Source: Mesorhizobium sp. ZC-5 (GTDB lineage: Bacteria > Pseudomonadota > Alphaproteobacteria > Rhizobiales > Rhizobiaceae). Taken from it: a stretch of 64,000 bases of DNA. Both the position numbers and the translations under genes were made by a program. The notes under the pieces were generated by a model that saw only the letters and a list, made by a program, of their open reading frames with translations, was not told the origin of the DNA and ran no database searches. Positions within the stretch are counted from its first letter, which is position 1. Each line of letters starts with the position of its first letter. Below are positions 43,122 through 51,641 of the stretch, one piece after another. The stretch spans positions 62,001 to 126,000 of the forward strand of contig NZ_JAOWPT010000006.1 in the NCBI RefSeq assembly GCF_025753855.1. Direction: 5' to 3'.

Positions 43122-43397
43122 ATGACCGATCTGGTTAGACCGCGAGTCAAATATGTTATTGGGCCCGACGGCAGTCCGCTTACGATTGCCGATCTGCCGC
43201 CGACGAACACACGACGCTGGGTTATCCGGCGCAAGGCGGAAGTCGTTGCAGCCGTGCGTGGCGGGCTGCTCAGCCTTGACGAGGCATGCCAGCGCTACAA
43301 GCTGACGGTCGAGGAATTCCTCTCCTGGCAGGCATCCATCGACGAATATGGACTTGCCGGCCTGCGCACCACACGCATCCAGCAATACAGGCACTGA
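43122..43397 (+). CDS. sciP: CtrA inhibitor SciP (DUF1153)
   Basis: 91-residue helix-turn-helix protein that in Caulobacter binds CtrA and blocks CtrA-activated transcription in G1 cells. The sequence shows the conserved N-terminal YVIGPDGSPLTIADLPP, the basic RRWVIRRKAEVVAAV and the helix-turn-helix LLSLDEACQRYKLTVEEFLSWQ. Length and motifs match DUF1153 throughout. Its presence with ctrA and chpT in the same 6.5 kb fits a Rhizobiales cell-cycle region. Confidence 0.93.
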   Translation: MTDLVRPRVKYVIGPDGSPLTIADLPPTNTRRWVIRRKAEVVAAVRGGLLSLDEACQRYKLTVEEFLSWQASIDEYGLAGLRTTRIQQYRH

Positions 43398-43413
43398 GGG
43401 GACACGGGTCCGG

Positions 43414-44283
43414 TCAGGAAGCCGCCGCTGCCGGACCGCCTCCCATGTCCACGATCATCTGACCGAATGCCTGGGCCGCCGGCGTCTTGCCGTTGGCGCT
43501 CCAGACAAGCGTGAAATTGCCGCTTGGCAGCCTCGGCAGGCCATAGTGGCCGTCGACGATTTTCATTCCCGGCTCCACCTCTTCCCGGGTCAGTGCCGTG
43601 ATGGCGAGCCCCGCCTGCACCGCCGCGCGAATGCCGTGCGGGCTCGGCGAGGTGAAAACCGTGTGCCACTCGACCGGCGTTTCGCCGAGCGCATCCAGCC
43701 CGACATGCCGGTTGACGCATCCCGGCAGCGACAGCGCCAGGGGCAGCGGTTCATCCTCGGCCGCCTCGAACGTGTCGGACGCAACCCAGACGAAGTCCGC
43801 CGTTCTCAGCACCGTGCCGACATCGTCGTCCTTGGCCGTCGACATCACCACGCCGAGATCGAGTTCGCCGGCATGGACCATCTTGCGCAGGTCGAGATAG
43901 GTGCTGACATGCACGTCGAGCCGGACGCCGGGGAAGGCGCGGGCGAAGCGGCGCAGCAGGATGGGCAGCCGATCGCCGAGGAAAGGCTCCGGCACCCCGA
44001 CCCGCACCACGCCTGACACCGGCGACGGCCGGAAGCGGCCGGCCAGCGCATCGAGCATCTGCAGGATCTGCTGGGCATGGCGCAGGAAATCCTCGCCATC
44101 TTCCGTAAGCGTCAGGCTGCGCGTCGTGCGGTGAAGCAGCGGCCGGCCCACCTGCTCCTCCAGCCGGCGGATCTGATGGCTGATCGCGGATTGCGTCAGA
44201 TGCAGCTGCCGCGCCGCACGCGAAAAGCCGCCGGCTTCCTTCACGGCAACGAAAGCGCGAAGCAGGGTGGGGTCGAAGTCCAT
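43414..44283 (-). CDS. LysR-family transcriptional regulator
   Basis: 289 residues with an N-terminal winged helix (LLRAFVAVKEAGGFSRAARQLHLTQSAISHQIRRLEEQVGRPLLHRTTRSLTLT) and a periplasmic-binding-protein-like effector domain. It is divergent from a DHA2-family exporter with 132 bases between, so it most likely controls that exporter in response to an unknown ligand. Ends 16 bases from the sciP stop, convergent. Confidence 0.92.
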   Translation of the reverse strand: MDFDPTLLRAFVAVKEAGGFSRAARQLHLTQSAISHQIRRLEEQVGRPLLHRTTRSLTLTEDGEDFLRHAQQILQMLDALAGRFRPSPVSGVVRVGVPEPFLGDRLPILLRRFARAFPGVRLDVHVSTYLDLRKMVHAGELDLGVVMSTAKDDDVGTVLRTADFVWVASDTFEAAEDEPLPLALSLPGCVNRHVGLDALGETPVEWHTVFTSPSPHGIRAAVQAGLAITALTREEVEPGMKIVDGHYGLPRLPSGNFTLVWSANGKTPAAQAFGQMIVDMGGGPAAAAS

Positions 44284-44285
44284 TC

Positions 44286-44306
44286 GATTAATGACAACCC
44301 ATAATC
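44286..44306. promoter_or_regulatory. Candidate LysR-type binding site
   Basis: An interrupted dyad ATTA ... TAAT (T-N11-A type) lies within 25 bases of the regulator start codon, in the shared promoter region with the exporter. Confidence 0.45.
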
Positions 44307-44415
44307 AGTGCGATGAAGTTAAATCATTTCTATCATGAGTGATGCGCGCCTACAAGCACGGCTCCGATGCGGCGGCAGGCTATTCGCCGCCCAGGCCAGC
44401 CTGAGAAAGAGCCCG

Positions 44416-45957
44416 ATGATCCCCCTCGACAAAAACACGATTGCCCTTGTTGCCGTCTGCCTCGCCGCGCTGATGTTCGGCCTCGAAATCTCGAGCGTGC
44501 CGGTGATCCTGCCGATCCTCGAAAGGGAGATGGGTGCCGGTTTCAGCGACCTGCAATGGATCATGAACGCCTACACCATCGCCTGCACCACCGTGCTGAT
44601 GGCGACCGGAACGCTGGCCGACCGCTATGGCCGCAAGCGCATTTTCGTTTTCAGCCTGGCGCTGTTCGGCGTCACGTCCCTGCTTTGCGGCCTCGCCGAA
44701 AATGCGGCGGTGCTGATTGTCGCGCGGTTCCTGCAAGGCATGGGCGGTGGCGCCATGCTGATCTGTTCGATTGCCATTCTCTCGCATCAGTTCCGCGAGG
44801 GCGGCGAGCGCGCCAGGGGCTTTGCGATATGGGGCGTCATCAGCGGCATCGGCCTCGGTTTCGGCCCCATCATCGGCGGCATGATCGTTGCCGCTGCGGG
44901 CTGGCCGTGGGTTTTCCTGGTCCACGTTCCGCTGACCGTGCTGACGCTCCTGCTTGTCGTTGCCGGCGTGGGCGAATCCAGCGATCCGGAGGCGGAAAGG
45001 CTGGATGTCGCCGGCATCGTCACCTTGTCGGTGGCGGTCTTCGGGCTGGTTTATTTCATCACCCAGGGCCCCGAACTCGGCTTTTCCAGCGCCGCCGCGA
45101 TCGGCATCCTTGCCGTTTCGGTGCTTGCCTTCATCCTGTTCGTCTGCGCCGAAAAGCTCAACGCGCGTCCGATGTTCGACTTCTCCGTCTTCCGGATCCG
45201 CAATTTCTCCGGCGCCATCGTCGGCTGCGTCGGCATGAATTTCAGCTTCTGGCCGTTCATGATCTATTTGCCGATCTATTTTCAGGTCGGACTGGGTTAC
45301 GACGCCGTGGCCACGGGCCTGTCGCTGCTGGCCTATACGCTGCCGACGCTGATACTGCCGCCGTTGGCCGAGCGGCTGGCGCTGCGTTATCAGCCGCGCA
45401 TCGTCATTCCGGCCGGCCTTGCCACCATCGGCCTGGGCTTCATGCTGATGCGATACGGGAGCAGCGTCGAGCAGGCCAGCTGGCTGACGATGCTGCCCGG
45501 TTGCCTGATGGCCGGGATCGGGCTCGGCATAACCCACACGCCGGTAACCAACACGACCACCGGCTCCGTTCCGGGCTCCCGCTCCGGCATGGCCAGCGGC
45601 ATCGACATGAGCGCGCGGCTGATCACGCTCGCCATCAACATAGCCGCGATGGGTTTTGTCCTGCGCGAAGGCATTTTGGCCCATTTGCGCGGTGCGCTCG
45701 CCGCGTCCGTCGAGCCCGCCCGCCTGCAATCGGCCGCCGAAAAGATCGCCGCGGGCGACGTGACATCGCTTGCGCAAAATCTGCCTGAGCTGTCGTTGCT
45801 GGATACACCTGGAGCCGTCGTCCATGCGGCGCTCGTGAACGGCTTTGGCTGGGTGATGCTCTACGGCGGCATCGGGGTCTGGGTGCTGGCCGCGCTCAGC
45901 TTCGCGATCTTCGGCCGGTCCGCTAACGTCGCACCTCAGGAATGCCGGGCAGGCTAA
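44416..45957 (+). CDS. MFS drug exporter, DHA2 (EmrB/QacA) family
   Basis: 513 residues from ATG 44416 with about 14 membrane helices, the number of the DHA2 family. Motif A GTLADRYGRKRIF (about residues 67-79), motif C-like GLGFGPIIGGMI, and an N-terminal helix with the acid in LMFGLEISSVPVIL. An upstream in-frame ATG at 44335 gives a polar extension not typical of the family. Probably proton-driven efflux of toxic compounds, controlled by the divergent LysR regulator. The stop codon TAA is the first three bases of a palindromic repeat fragment. Confidence 0.9.
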   Translation: MIPLDKNTIALVAVCLAALMFGLEISSVPVILPILEREMGAGFSDLQWIMNAYTIACTTVLMATGTLADRYGRKRIFVFSLALFGVTSLLCGLAENAAVLIVARFLQGMGGGAMLICSIAILSHQFREGGERARGFAIWGVISGIGLGFGPIIGGMIVAAAGWPWVFLVHVPLTVLTLLLVVAGVGESSDPEAERLDVAGIVTLSVAVFGLVYFITQGPELGFSSAAAIGILAVSVLAFILFVCAEKLNARPMFDFSVFRIRNFSGAIVGCVGMNFSFWPFMIYLPIYFQVGLGYDAVATGLSLLAYTLPTLILPPLAERLALRYQPRIVIPAGLATIGLGFMLMRYGSSVEQASWLTMLPGCLMAGIGLGITHTPVTNTTTGSVPGSRSGMASGIDMSARLITLAINIAAMGFVLREGILAHLRGALAASVEPARLQSAAEKIAAGDVTSLAQNLPELSLLDTPGAVVHAALVNGFGWVMLYGGIGVWVLAALSFAIFGRSANVAPQECRAG

Positions 45958-45975
45958 TGCATGTCGCCCGAAACA
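45955..45975. repeat. Truncated copy C of the palindromic repeat
   Basis: TAATGCATGTCGCCCGAAA, matching the first 19-20 bases of the repeat at 41491 and 62813, starting exactly on the exporter stop codon. Confidence 0.65.
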
Positions 45976-45981
45976 TGCGCT

Positions 45982-46437
45982 TCAGGACGCGGCCGATGGC
46001 GTGCGCTTGACAAGTGCGGATGCTGTTGCCGTCAGCAGCACCGACGCCGCGAAAAACCACAGGCCGGGCTTGGTGAAGGCGGTTGCCAGCCCGCTGGTCT
46101 TGGCCGCGAAGATCACCAGCGCCACCAGCAACACGTCCAGCATCGACCAGTTGGAAAGCATCCGGAACCAGCCCGGGACGGCGGTTTCAGGTCGCCCATA
46201 GGCGGCGTTGTGCAGCAATGCGAGCTTCATGGCGGGAAACGCGATCGAAAAAAGCCCGACGGTCGCGGCAAGCAGCCAGTCGCCGCCGGCCCACAAGGCG
46301 GCGACCATCCCGACCAGCGACGGCTCGTCGGTGAAGAAGAACAGCCGTTCGACATGAATGAGCGGCAGGGCGATGCCGAAGGCAAAGCAGACCGAGGCAA
46401 GAAACAGAATCGGAGGCAACAGGCGCCGCATCGGCAA
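45982..46437 (-). CDS. Paraquat-inducible protein A-like membrane protein
   Basis: 151 residues with four membrane helices: PPILFLASVCFAFGIALPLI, MVAALWAGGDWLLAATVGLFSIAFPAMKL, WSMLDVLLVALVIFAA and a final helix. The P...K segment FPAMKL and WSMLDV are typical of PqiA domains, usually duplicated in PqiA; here there is one short domain. PqiA proteins help lipid traffic across the envelope with MCE proteins; no pqiB is nearby. Confidence 0.8.
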   Translation of the reverse strand: MPMRRLLPPILFLASVCFAFGIALPLIHVERLFFFTDEPSLVGMVAALWAGGDWLLAATVGLFSIAFPAMKLALLHNAAYGRPETAVPGWFRMLSNWSMLDVLLVALVIFAAKTSGLATAFTKPGLWFFAASVLLTATASALVKRTPSAAS

Positions 46438-46612
46438 GCTATAGCGAAGGATCGTGCCGCGAAGAAGCGGCTGCCGCTGCGCTTTTTCCCTGGAGCAGTG
46501 GGTCGTCCGGCTCGCCGCCCGGAAAAGCGTGGCGCGCCTGCGCCGGCTTGGACGAGGTAAATGCGGTACGTCAGACGACTGCGATGCGGGAAGGATTATC
46601 CGGCTGCGTGGG

Positions 46613-46990
46613 TCAGCCGATCATCGCGTTGCGGCCGTCGGTGCCTGTTTCGCGCATCTTGCTGTCCCGCGATTCCAGCATTTCCGCCTTGGACAGCTCC
46701 GCTTCAGCTTCGGCAAGTATGGATTCGGCGGCACTTTTCTGCTGTGCGAGGTCAAATTGGGAGTTCTTGAGATTGTCTCGCCGCAACCGGGCCGCTTTTG
46801 CGAAGGTCGGATAGGCGAAATGGTTCATGTCGGTGATGCCGGCCTTCTTCTCTTCGGCGACGATCTGCACCTCCAGCTCGGTGGCCATGCGGTCGAATTC
46901 AGCGATCATCATGTCGAGCTGCATGAGCTGACGGCGTTTCTCGCTGACCTGAAATTGCTTCAGCCGAACGAGGTTCTCACGTGACTTCAT
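46613..46990 (-). CDS. FliJ-like flagellar export/coiled-coil protein
   Basis: 125 residues, almost wholly coiled coil: MKSRENLVRLKQFQVSEKRRQLMQLDMMIAEFDRMATELEVQIVAEEKK and FAKAARLRRDNLKNSQFDLAQQKSAAESILAEAEAEL. Pattern, length and place next to ctrA match the FliJ-type protein of Rhizobiales, a chaperone escort in flagellar type III export. ATG 46990 is chosen; an upstream ATG at 47005 adds MEYRD. Divergent from ctrA. Confidence 0.75.
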   Translation of the reverse strand: MKSRENLVRLKQFQVSEKRRQLMQLDMMIAEFDRMATELEVQIVAEEKKAGITDMNHFAYPTFAKAARLRRDNLKNSQFDLAQQKSAAESILAEAEAELSKAEMLESRDSKMRETGTDGRNAMIG

Positions 46991-47436
46991 GTCTCGGTAC
47001 TCCAACGCAGTTACTCAGGCCTACCGGCCGCAACTCACTTCCGACACCGCACCGTCCCCGACTTCACCGCTTTTACGGACCACTTGGGAAACAAATTCCT
47101 AAGATTCTGGTCCTTTGGTAACCATTCGTTTACGGGCATTGTTAATCATACGCGTCAGGACTTAAGGCAGGGTAAAAATTCAAGTTCGACGGGTGGGTGC
47201 CAAAAACCAGGTTCCAGAGTCAAATAGTCTGGTTTGTTAATGTAGCGCGTTAACGTCTGGTCGATGCGATTCATCATTAGATTCAAGAGGGTGTGGCCAC
47301 GAGCTGAAAAATCTGATATCGCTTGTCAGGCGGAATTAGATTTTGTTAACCATTCGGTGGCAGCCTCCGATTCAAGGCAATCACTGCGCCGGTCCGGATC
47401 CGCGAAAATGGTCCGGTCGCAGAAAAGGGGAATGAA
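46991..47436 (+). promoter_or_regulatory. ctrA promoter region with GANTC and CtrA-type sites
   Basis: 445 bases without a gene. Four GATTC sites (47103, 47268, 47280, 47369) are CcrM methylation targets and typical of ctrA promoters controlled by GcrA. CtrA-like half-sites TTAACCAT (47346), TAACCATTCG (47119) and TTAATCAT (47140) suggest autoregulation. The pair TTAA-N9-TTAA near 47237 has atypical spacing. Confidence 0.65.
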
Positions 47437-48132
47437 ATGCGCGTTCTGCTGATTGAAGACGACAGTGCAACCGCACAAAGCATCGAATTGATGCTGAAAT
47501 CGGAGAGCTTCAACGTCTATACGACCGACCTCGGCGAAGAGGGGGTCGATCTTGGAAAACTCTACGATTACGACATTATTCTCCTCGACCTGAACCTTCC
47601 GGACATGTCGGGCTACGAAGTGCTCCGCACGCTGCGTCTTTCCAAGGTGAAGACGCCGATCCTGATCCTTTCCGGCATGGCCGGCATCGAGGACAAGGTG
47701 CGCGGGCTTGGTTTCGGCGCCGACGACTACATGACGAAGCCGTTCCACAAGGACGAACTGGTCGCCCGCATCCATGCCATCGTGCGCCGCTCGAAGGGAC
47801 ATGCCCAGTCGGTCATCACGACCGGCGACCTGATCGTCAATCTCGACGCCAAGACCGTCGAAGTCGGCGGCCAGCGGGTGCATCTGACCGGCAAGGAATA
47901 CCAGATGCTGGAGCTGCTCTCGCTCCGCAAGGGGACCACGCTGACCAAGGAAATGTTCCTCAACCATCTCTATGGCGGCATGGACGAGCCCGAACTGAAG
48001 ATCATCGACGTCTTCATCTGCAAGCTGCGCAAGAAGCTTGATGCGGCTTCCGGCGGCCAGAATTACATCGAAACGGTGTGGGGCCGCGGCTACGTGCTGC
48101 GCGAGCCGGAAGAAATTCGCGAAAGCGCCTGA
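47437..48132 (+). CDS. ctrA: Cell-cycle master regulator CtrA
   Basis: 231-residue OmpR-type response regulator. Receiver: [20 protein letters not shown], phospho-acceptor Asp 51 in [15 protein letters not shown], and Lys in [11 protein letters not shown]; winged helix: [34 protein letters not shown] and [15 protein letters not shown]. Sequence is nearly canonical for alphaproteobacterial CtrA, including the short C-terminal tail ending in EIRESA (Ala at the end is a ClpXP-recognised feature in Caulobacter). Activates flagellar and division genes; phosphorylated through ChpT, which is encoded nearby, and inhibited by SciP at 43122. Confidence 0.97.
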   Translation: MRVLLIEDDSATAQSIELMLKSESFNVYTTDLGEEGVDLGKLYDYDIILLDLNLPDMSGYEVLRTLRLSKVKTPILILSGMAGIEDKVRGLGFGADDYMTKPFHKDELVARIHAIVRRSKGHAQSVITTGDLIVNLDAKTVEVGGQRVHLTGKEYQMLELLSLRKGTTLTKEMFLNHLYGGMDEPELKIIDVFICKLRKKLDAASGGQNYIETVWGRGYVLREPEEIRESA

Positions 48133-48155
48133 TAGAGAATAGTGAATAGTGAATA

Positions 48156-48187
48156 CAAAAGGGTGGCCAAGAGCCACCCTTTTGTTT
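48156..48187. terminator. Bidirectional terminator between ctrA and the CheY-like gene
   Basis: Perfect 12-bp stem CAAAAGGGTGGC/GCCACCCTTTTG with a five-base loop, flanked by A and T runs so it can act in both directions between convergent genes. Outer TAGTGAATAGTGA and TCACTACTCA repeats extend the symmetry. Confidence 0.85.
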
Positions 48188-48204
48188 CTAGCACTACTCA
48201 CTAC

Positions 48205-48570
48205 TCACGCCGCCTGAAGCGCGCGGAACCGTTCCAGTAGTTGCGGCCGGTTGAACGGCTTCAACAGGTATCCCTGGGCGCCGGCACGCTTGGCGCGCAT
48301 GATCGCGCCGATGTCGACTTCGGTGAGGCAGATGACGATCTGGGGTTTCACCGGCGCGTCGAAAGCGCGGGCCCGCCGGATGAATTCGATTGCCGACATG
48401 TCGGGCAGGGTGCCGTCGACCACGATGATGTCGGGCATCTCAAGCGAGCACATCTCCAGGGCGTCGTAACCGGACGCGGCTTCGATGATGATCATGTCCG
48501 ACCCGCCGAGAATACGCTTGGCGACCTTGCGGATCACGCTTGAATCGTCGACGAACATGCAGCGTTTCAT
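48205..48570 (-). CDS. Single-domain CheY-like response regulator
   Basis: 121 residues, receiver domain only: MKRCMFVDDSSVIRKVAKRIL (DD pair), phospho-acceptor Asp in IIVVDGTLPDMS (about residue 53), CLTEVD and YLLKPFNRPQ (Lys about 104). No output domain. It lies between ctrA and chpT on the chpT strand, so it may be part of the same phosphorelay or a motility regulator; CpdR/DivK roles are not supported by specific residues. Confidence 0.88.
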   Translation of the reverse strand: MKRCMFVDDSSVIRKVAKRILGGSDMIIIEAASGYDALEMCSLEMPDIIVVDGTLPDMSAIEFIRRARAFDAPVKPQIVICLTEVDIGAIMRAKRAGAQGYLLKPFNRPQLLERFRALQAA

Positions 48571-48798
48571 TTCCCGTCCTTCCTGCGACCCGACCGAGCC
48601 GGAAACGTTCGGGCGGCATGACCCAACGTATCCATTTCATGTAAAGAACCAGAAAATCGGAAATATAAAGTTTTCAGAAAAGCGGCAGTGCATCTTTTCG
48701 GCAGTTTTTCTCAAAAAACTTGGTCCAAAGCGCATCGCGCCGAAATAAGATTCGGCGGCCGCTTCAGCAGGCCGGCATCACCTGAATATCAACACACC
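48571..48798. other. AT-rich intergenic interval between chpT and the CheY-like gene
   Basis: About 230 bases with locally lower GC; it should contain the CheY-like gene promoter. No gene or hairpin with clear meaning. Confidence 0.35.
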
Positions 48799-49428
48799 TT
48801 ATGAAGCCGTCAGCACGATTTCTTCCGCGGTTGCACGGATCGAGATCGTCATTCCTGCTTCGCGCGCTAGGAGCAGCGTGTAGTAGGGCTGCACCGCATG
48901 CGCGTCGATGGCTTCTTCCGGCTTGTTGCCGGAATGCATCTCGAGGAACTTCGGCGGCACGCGCACCATCGGGCCGCTCGCGGCAAGCGTGAACTTCGGC
49001 TCGGTCTCGACATTTTCAAGCGTTACCGTGATCTTGCCGCCGCGCGGGATCGCGCCGTTGGCGATGAGGATCAGGTTGAGCAGCAGCTTGACCTTGTTTT
49101 TCGGCAACAGCGCGCGACCGCCGTTCCAGATCAGTTCGGGCTTCTCGTTCTTGAGGAACGCGATGGCAACGGCTTCGGCGTCGCCTGTATCGATCAGCAT
49201 ACCGGCCGAACCGGCGGCGCCGAAAGCAATGCGTGCGAATTGCAGTCTGGCCGACGCGTTGCGGGCGCTTGTGCGGATCAGGTTCATGGCGTCCTCGTCG
49301 GCGCCGCCTTCGTCGAGCAGTTCCAGTCCGTTGTTGATCGCACCGACGGGAGAAATGATGTCATGGCAGACACGGCTGCACAAAAGTGCGGCCAGGTCCG
49401 GCGCGGAAAGCGTGAAAAGCTCAGCCAT
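48799..49428 (-). CDS. chpT: Histidine phosphotransferase ChpT
   Basis: 209 residues. N-terminal dimerisation/phosphotransfer helix with the phospho-His in LLCSRVCHDIISPVGAINNGLELL (about residue 22), followed by a degenerate ATPase-like domain (ENVETEPKFTLAASG) without ATP-binding boxes, as in ChpT. It passes phosphate from CckA to CtrA and CpdR. Position near ctrA fits. Confidence 0.92.
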   Translation of the reverse strand: MAELFTLSAPDLAALLCSRVCHDIISPVGAINNGLELLDEGGADEDAMNLIRTSARNASARLQFARIAFGAAGSAGMLIDTGDAEAVAIAFLKNEKPELIWNGGRALLPKNKVKLLLNLILIANGAIPRGGKITVTLENVETEPKFTLAASGPMVRVPPKFLEMHSGNKPEEAIDAHAVQPYYTLLLAREAGMTISIRATAEEIVLTAS

Positions 49429-49773
49429 TTCTCAAATGTCCCCGCAGTTCCTAAATAGCGTTTGGTCTGGACCGCTGCGCCAAACCCGGCGAATCATATT
49501 TTCGCGTAAACCGCAATCTGGTTATACAGCGCGCGGACAGGCATCAAGAAAACCCGATTAAAATCGTCTCGAAACGATTCGTTCCCTTAAATTTTCGTGT
49601 ACGTCACCGGCAGCGCGGAAACTTGGGCCCTCGAACTGCCATGTTCATGTGGGAGCTTAATGGTTGAAAAAGGATTACGGCCTAGGTTTGCCGTGATGTG
49701 CCGAATCAAGCGACCGCAGAGTCGCGGGGCGGCAGGGCGTCGGCGGATGTGCTCCCGGACGGAGATTGGAAGC
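49429..49773. other. Divergent promoter region between chpT and the EipA gene
   Basis: 345 bases without a convincing gene; the open frame upstream of the eipA ATG has no family match. One GATTC site near 49578 and an AT-rich block with CGATTAAAATCG. A CtrA-controlled promoter would be expected by analogy with Brucella, but no full TTAA-N7-TTAA box was seen. Confidence 0.4.
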
Positions 49774-50355
49774 ATGTTTCCCAGACTAAACAACCGGACC
49801 TATTTCCGGATGATCACGGCATCGCTCGCCGTTTTTGCATTTCTCGCCTTTTCGTCATCCGCATCCCGCGCTGAACAATATACCGCGCAGGAGATTGTCG
49901 ACGCCGGACATTCGTTCTTTGGCGCGACATCCGGCGGTTTGGCGTCGCTGGTGGAAAAAGCGTTCGCGTCCTACGGCTTGCCGAACGGTTATGTCCTGGG
50001 CGAGGAAGGATCAGGCGCCATCATCGGCGGGCTGACCTACGGCGAAGGCATGCTCTACACGAAGAATGCCGGCGACCACAAAGTGTTCTGGCAGGGCCCG
50101 TCGCTCGGCTTCGACTGGGGCGGCCAGGGTTCCCGTTCGATGATCCTGGTCTACAATCTCGACGATACGAACAACCTCTACAGACGGTTTGTCGGCGTTG
50201 CCGGCTCGGCCTATGTCGTGGCCGGACTTGGGTTCAACGTCCTGAAGCATGACAACATGCTTCTGGTTCCGATCCGTACCGGCGTCGGCGCCCGGCTGGG
50301 GGTCAATGTCGGCTATCTGAAACTCACCGAAACACCGACCTGGAATCCGTTCTGA
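49774..50355 (+). CDS. eipA: Envelope integrity protein EipA (DUF1134)
   Basis: 193 residues from ATG 49774: signal peptide (ITASLAVFAFLAFSSSASRAEQ) and a DUF1134 domain with GLPNGYVLGEEGSGAIIGGLTYGEG, VFWQGPSLGFDWGGQGSR, MILVYNLDD and GVGARLGVNVGYLK. In Brucella the DUF1134 protein EipA is periplasmic, required for envelope integrity, and regulated by CtrA. The nearness of ctrA and chpT is in keeping with that. Confidence 0.88.
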   Translation: MFPRLNNRTYFRMITASLAVFAFLAFSSSASRAEQYTAQEIVDAGHSFFGATSGGLASLVEKAFASYGLPNGYVLGEEGSGAIIGGLTYGEGMLYTKNAGDHKVFWQGPSLGFDWGGQGSRSMILVYNLDDTNNLYRRFVGVAGSAYVVAGLGFNVLKHDNMLLVPIRTGVGARLGVNVGYLKLTETPTWNPF

Positions 50356-50482
50356 ACACGCACTCTGGCATTGTTTCGCGCCGCCGCTACTTGACTCCGG
50401 CAGGTACGGCGGGCGATGCGGCTCTGGATTTGGCGCTGCGTCTCAATCGAAGACGTCTGCCGCGCGGAACGGGTGAGTTCAC

Positions 50483-51616
50483 GTGATCCAGTCGACGCTG
50501 TTTTTCATTCTCGGCTTTTTGTGCGCCGGCTTTCTGGCGCTGATGGTGGCGCCAGCCATCTGGCGGCGGGCGGTCTCACTGACGCGCAAGCGCATCGAGG
50601 CGTCGATGCCATTGACGCTGAACGAGATGCAGGCGGAAACCGACCGGGCGCGCGCCGAGGCCGCGATGTCCATCCGGCGGCTCGAAATCAGCGTGAAAGC
50701 GCTGAAGGAAAAGGCCGCGAACCAGCTGATCGAGCTCAACCGGAACCGCGAAGAACTCAGGCGTCTCACCGACGAAGCCGGCGGCAAGTCCAGTCTGTTG
50801 GCCGGTCTGGAAGCCAGGATGCCTGACTTGCAGACCCGGCTGCGCGAGCGGGAAGAGCAGGTGGCAACCCTTTCCAAACAGCTGATCGAGGCCGACGAGC
50901 GGATCGAAAAACAGGCATCGGAACTGAGGAAGCTTGGCCAGACCTATGAGGAGGCGACATTCCTCTCCAGCAGCCGGCAGATCGAGATAGCCGGGCGCGA
51001 GTCCGAGATCGAGCGGATTTCGATCGAGACGTCGCGACTGCGCAGCCAGCGCAAGGACATGGAACGCCGCCTGGAAGAGGCGACGACGGAAAGCCAGGCG
51101 CTCGAAGACAGCTTGAAAAGCGAGCGCAAGCGCAGCGCCGATCTCGAGGCAACGCTTGAGCAGCGGGAGCGCGAATTGTCGCGTCTGCGCCAGGCGCGGG
51201 AGGGCGTGGCGGGTAACGAAAACGACCCCGCGTCGAAACCCGGCGAGCGGGCCAAGGCCCGTTCCGGCGATGGGCAAGCCGACGACAGGCTGGCGCAATT
51301 GTCGGCGGAACGCGACCGGCTTGAAAGCCGCCTGACCATCCTGACGCGCGAGAACAAGAAGCTGCGCGGCGGGGCTTCGCAGAACGGCAATGGCGCAGGG
51401 GCGCCGGACGACAGTGCGTCGCTGCGCGAACAGATTCACCAGCTGGCGGCCGAGGTGGTGAACCTGACCGCCAAACTCGATGGTGCCGATTCGCCGATCC
51501 GCAAGGCCCTGTCGATGCCGTCGGCCGACGGTCCCGAAGGCAGCGCGCCCGGAAGCAGGATCGCCAGCCTCGCCGATCGCATCCGCGCCCTCCAGAAGGC
51601 GGCTGCCGGCGATTGA
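50483..51616 (+). CDS. Membrane-anchored coiled-coil protein
   Basis: 377 residues from a GTG start. One N-terminal membrane helix (about residues 5-28), then from residue 40 to ~270 an almost unbroken heptad-rich coiled coil (NEMQAETDRARAEAAMSIRR, LEARMPDLQTRLREREEQVATLSKQLIEADERIEKQ, SRLRSQRKDMERRLEEATTES), a polar linker and a short helix LREQIHQLAAEVVNLTAKLDG. Similar proteins are conserved in Rhizobiales without an assigned role; a structural or scaffold function in the envelope is plausible. Confidence 0.8.
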   Translation: MIQSTLFFILGFLCAGFLALMVAPAIWRRAVSLTRKRIEASMPLTLNEMQAETDRARAEAAMSIRRLEISVKALKEKAANQLIELNRNREELRRLTDEAGGKSSLLAGLEARMPDLQTRLREREEQVATLSKQLIEADERIEKQASELRKLGQTYEEATFLSSSRQIEIAGRESEIERISIETSRLRSQRKDMERRLEEATTESQALEDSLKSERKRSADLEATLEQRERELSRLRQAREGVAGNENDPASKPGERAKARSGDGQADDRLAQLSAERDRLESRLTILTRENKKLRGGASQNGNGAGAPDDSASLREQIHQLAAEVVNLTAKLDGADSPIRKALSMPSADGPEGSAPGSRIASLADRIRALQKAAAGD

Positions 51617-51641
51617 GCCGGACCGCCCAAACGCTTCCCGC

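Noticed and set aside
44380-45825. 481-codon minus-strand open frame opposite the DHA2 exporter
   Set aside because: Same antisense shadow pattern as above.
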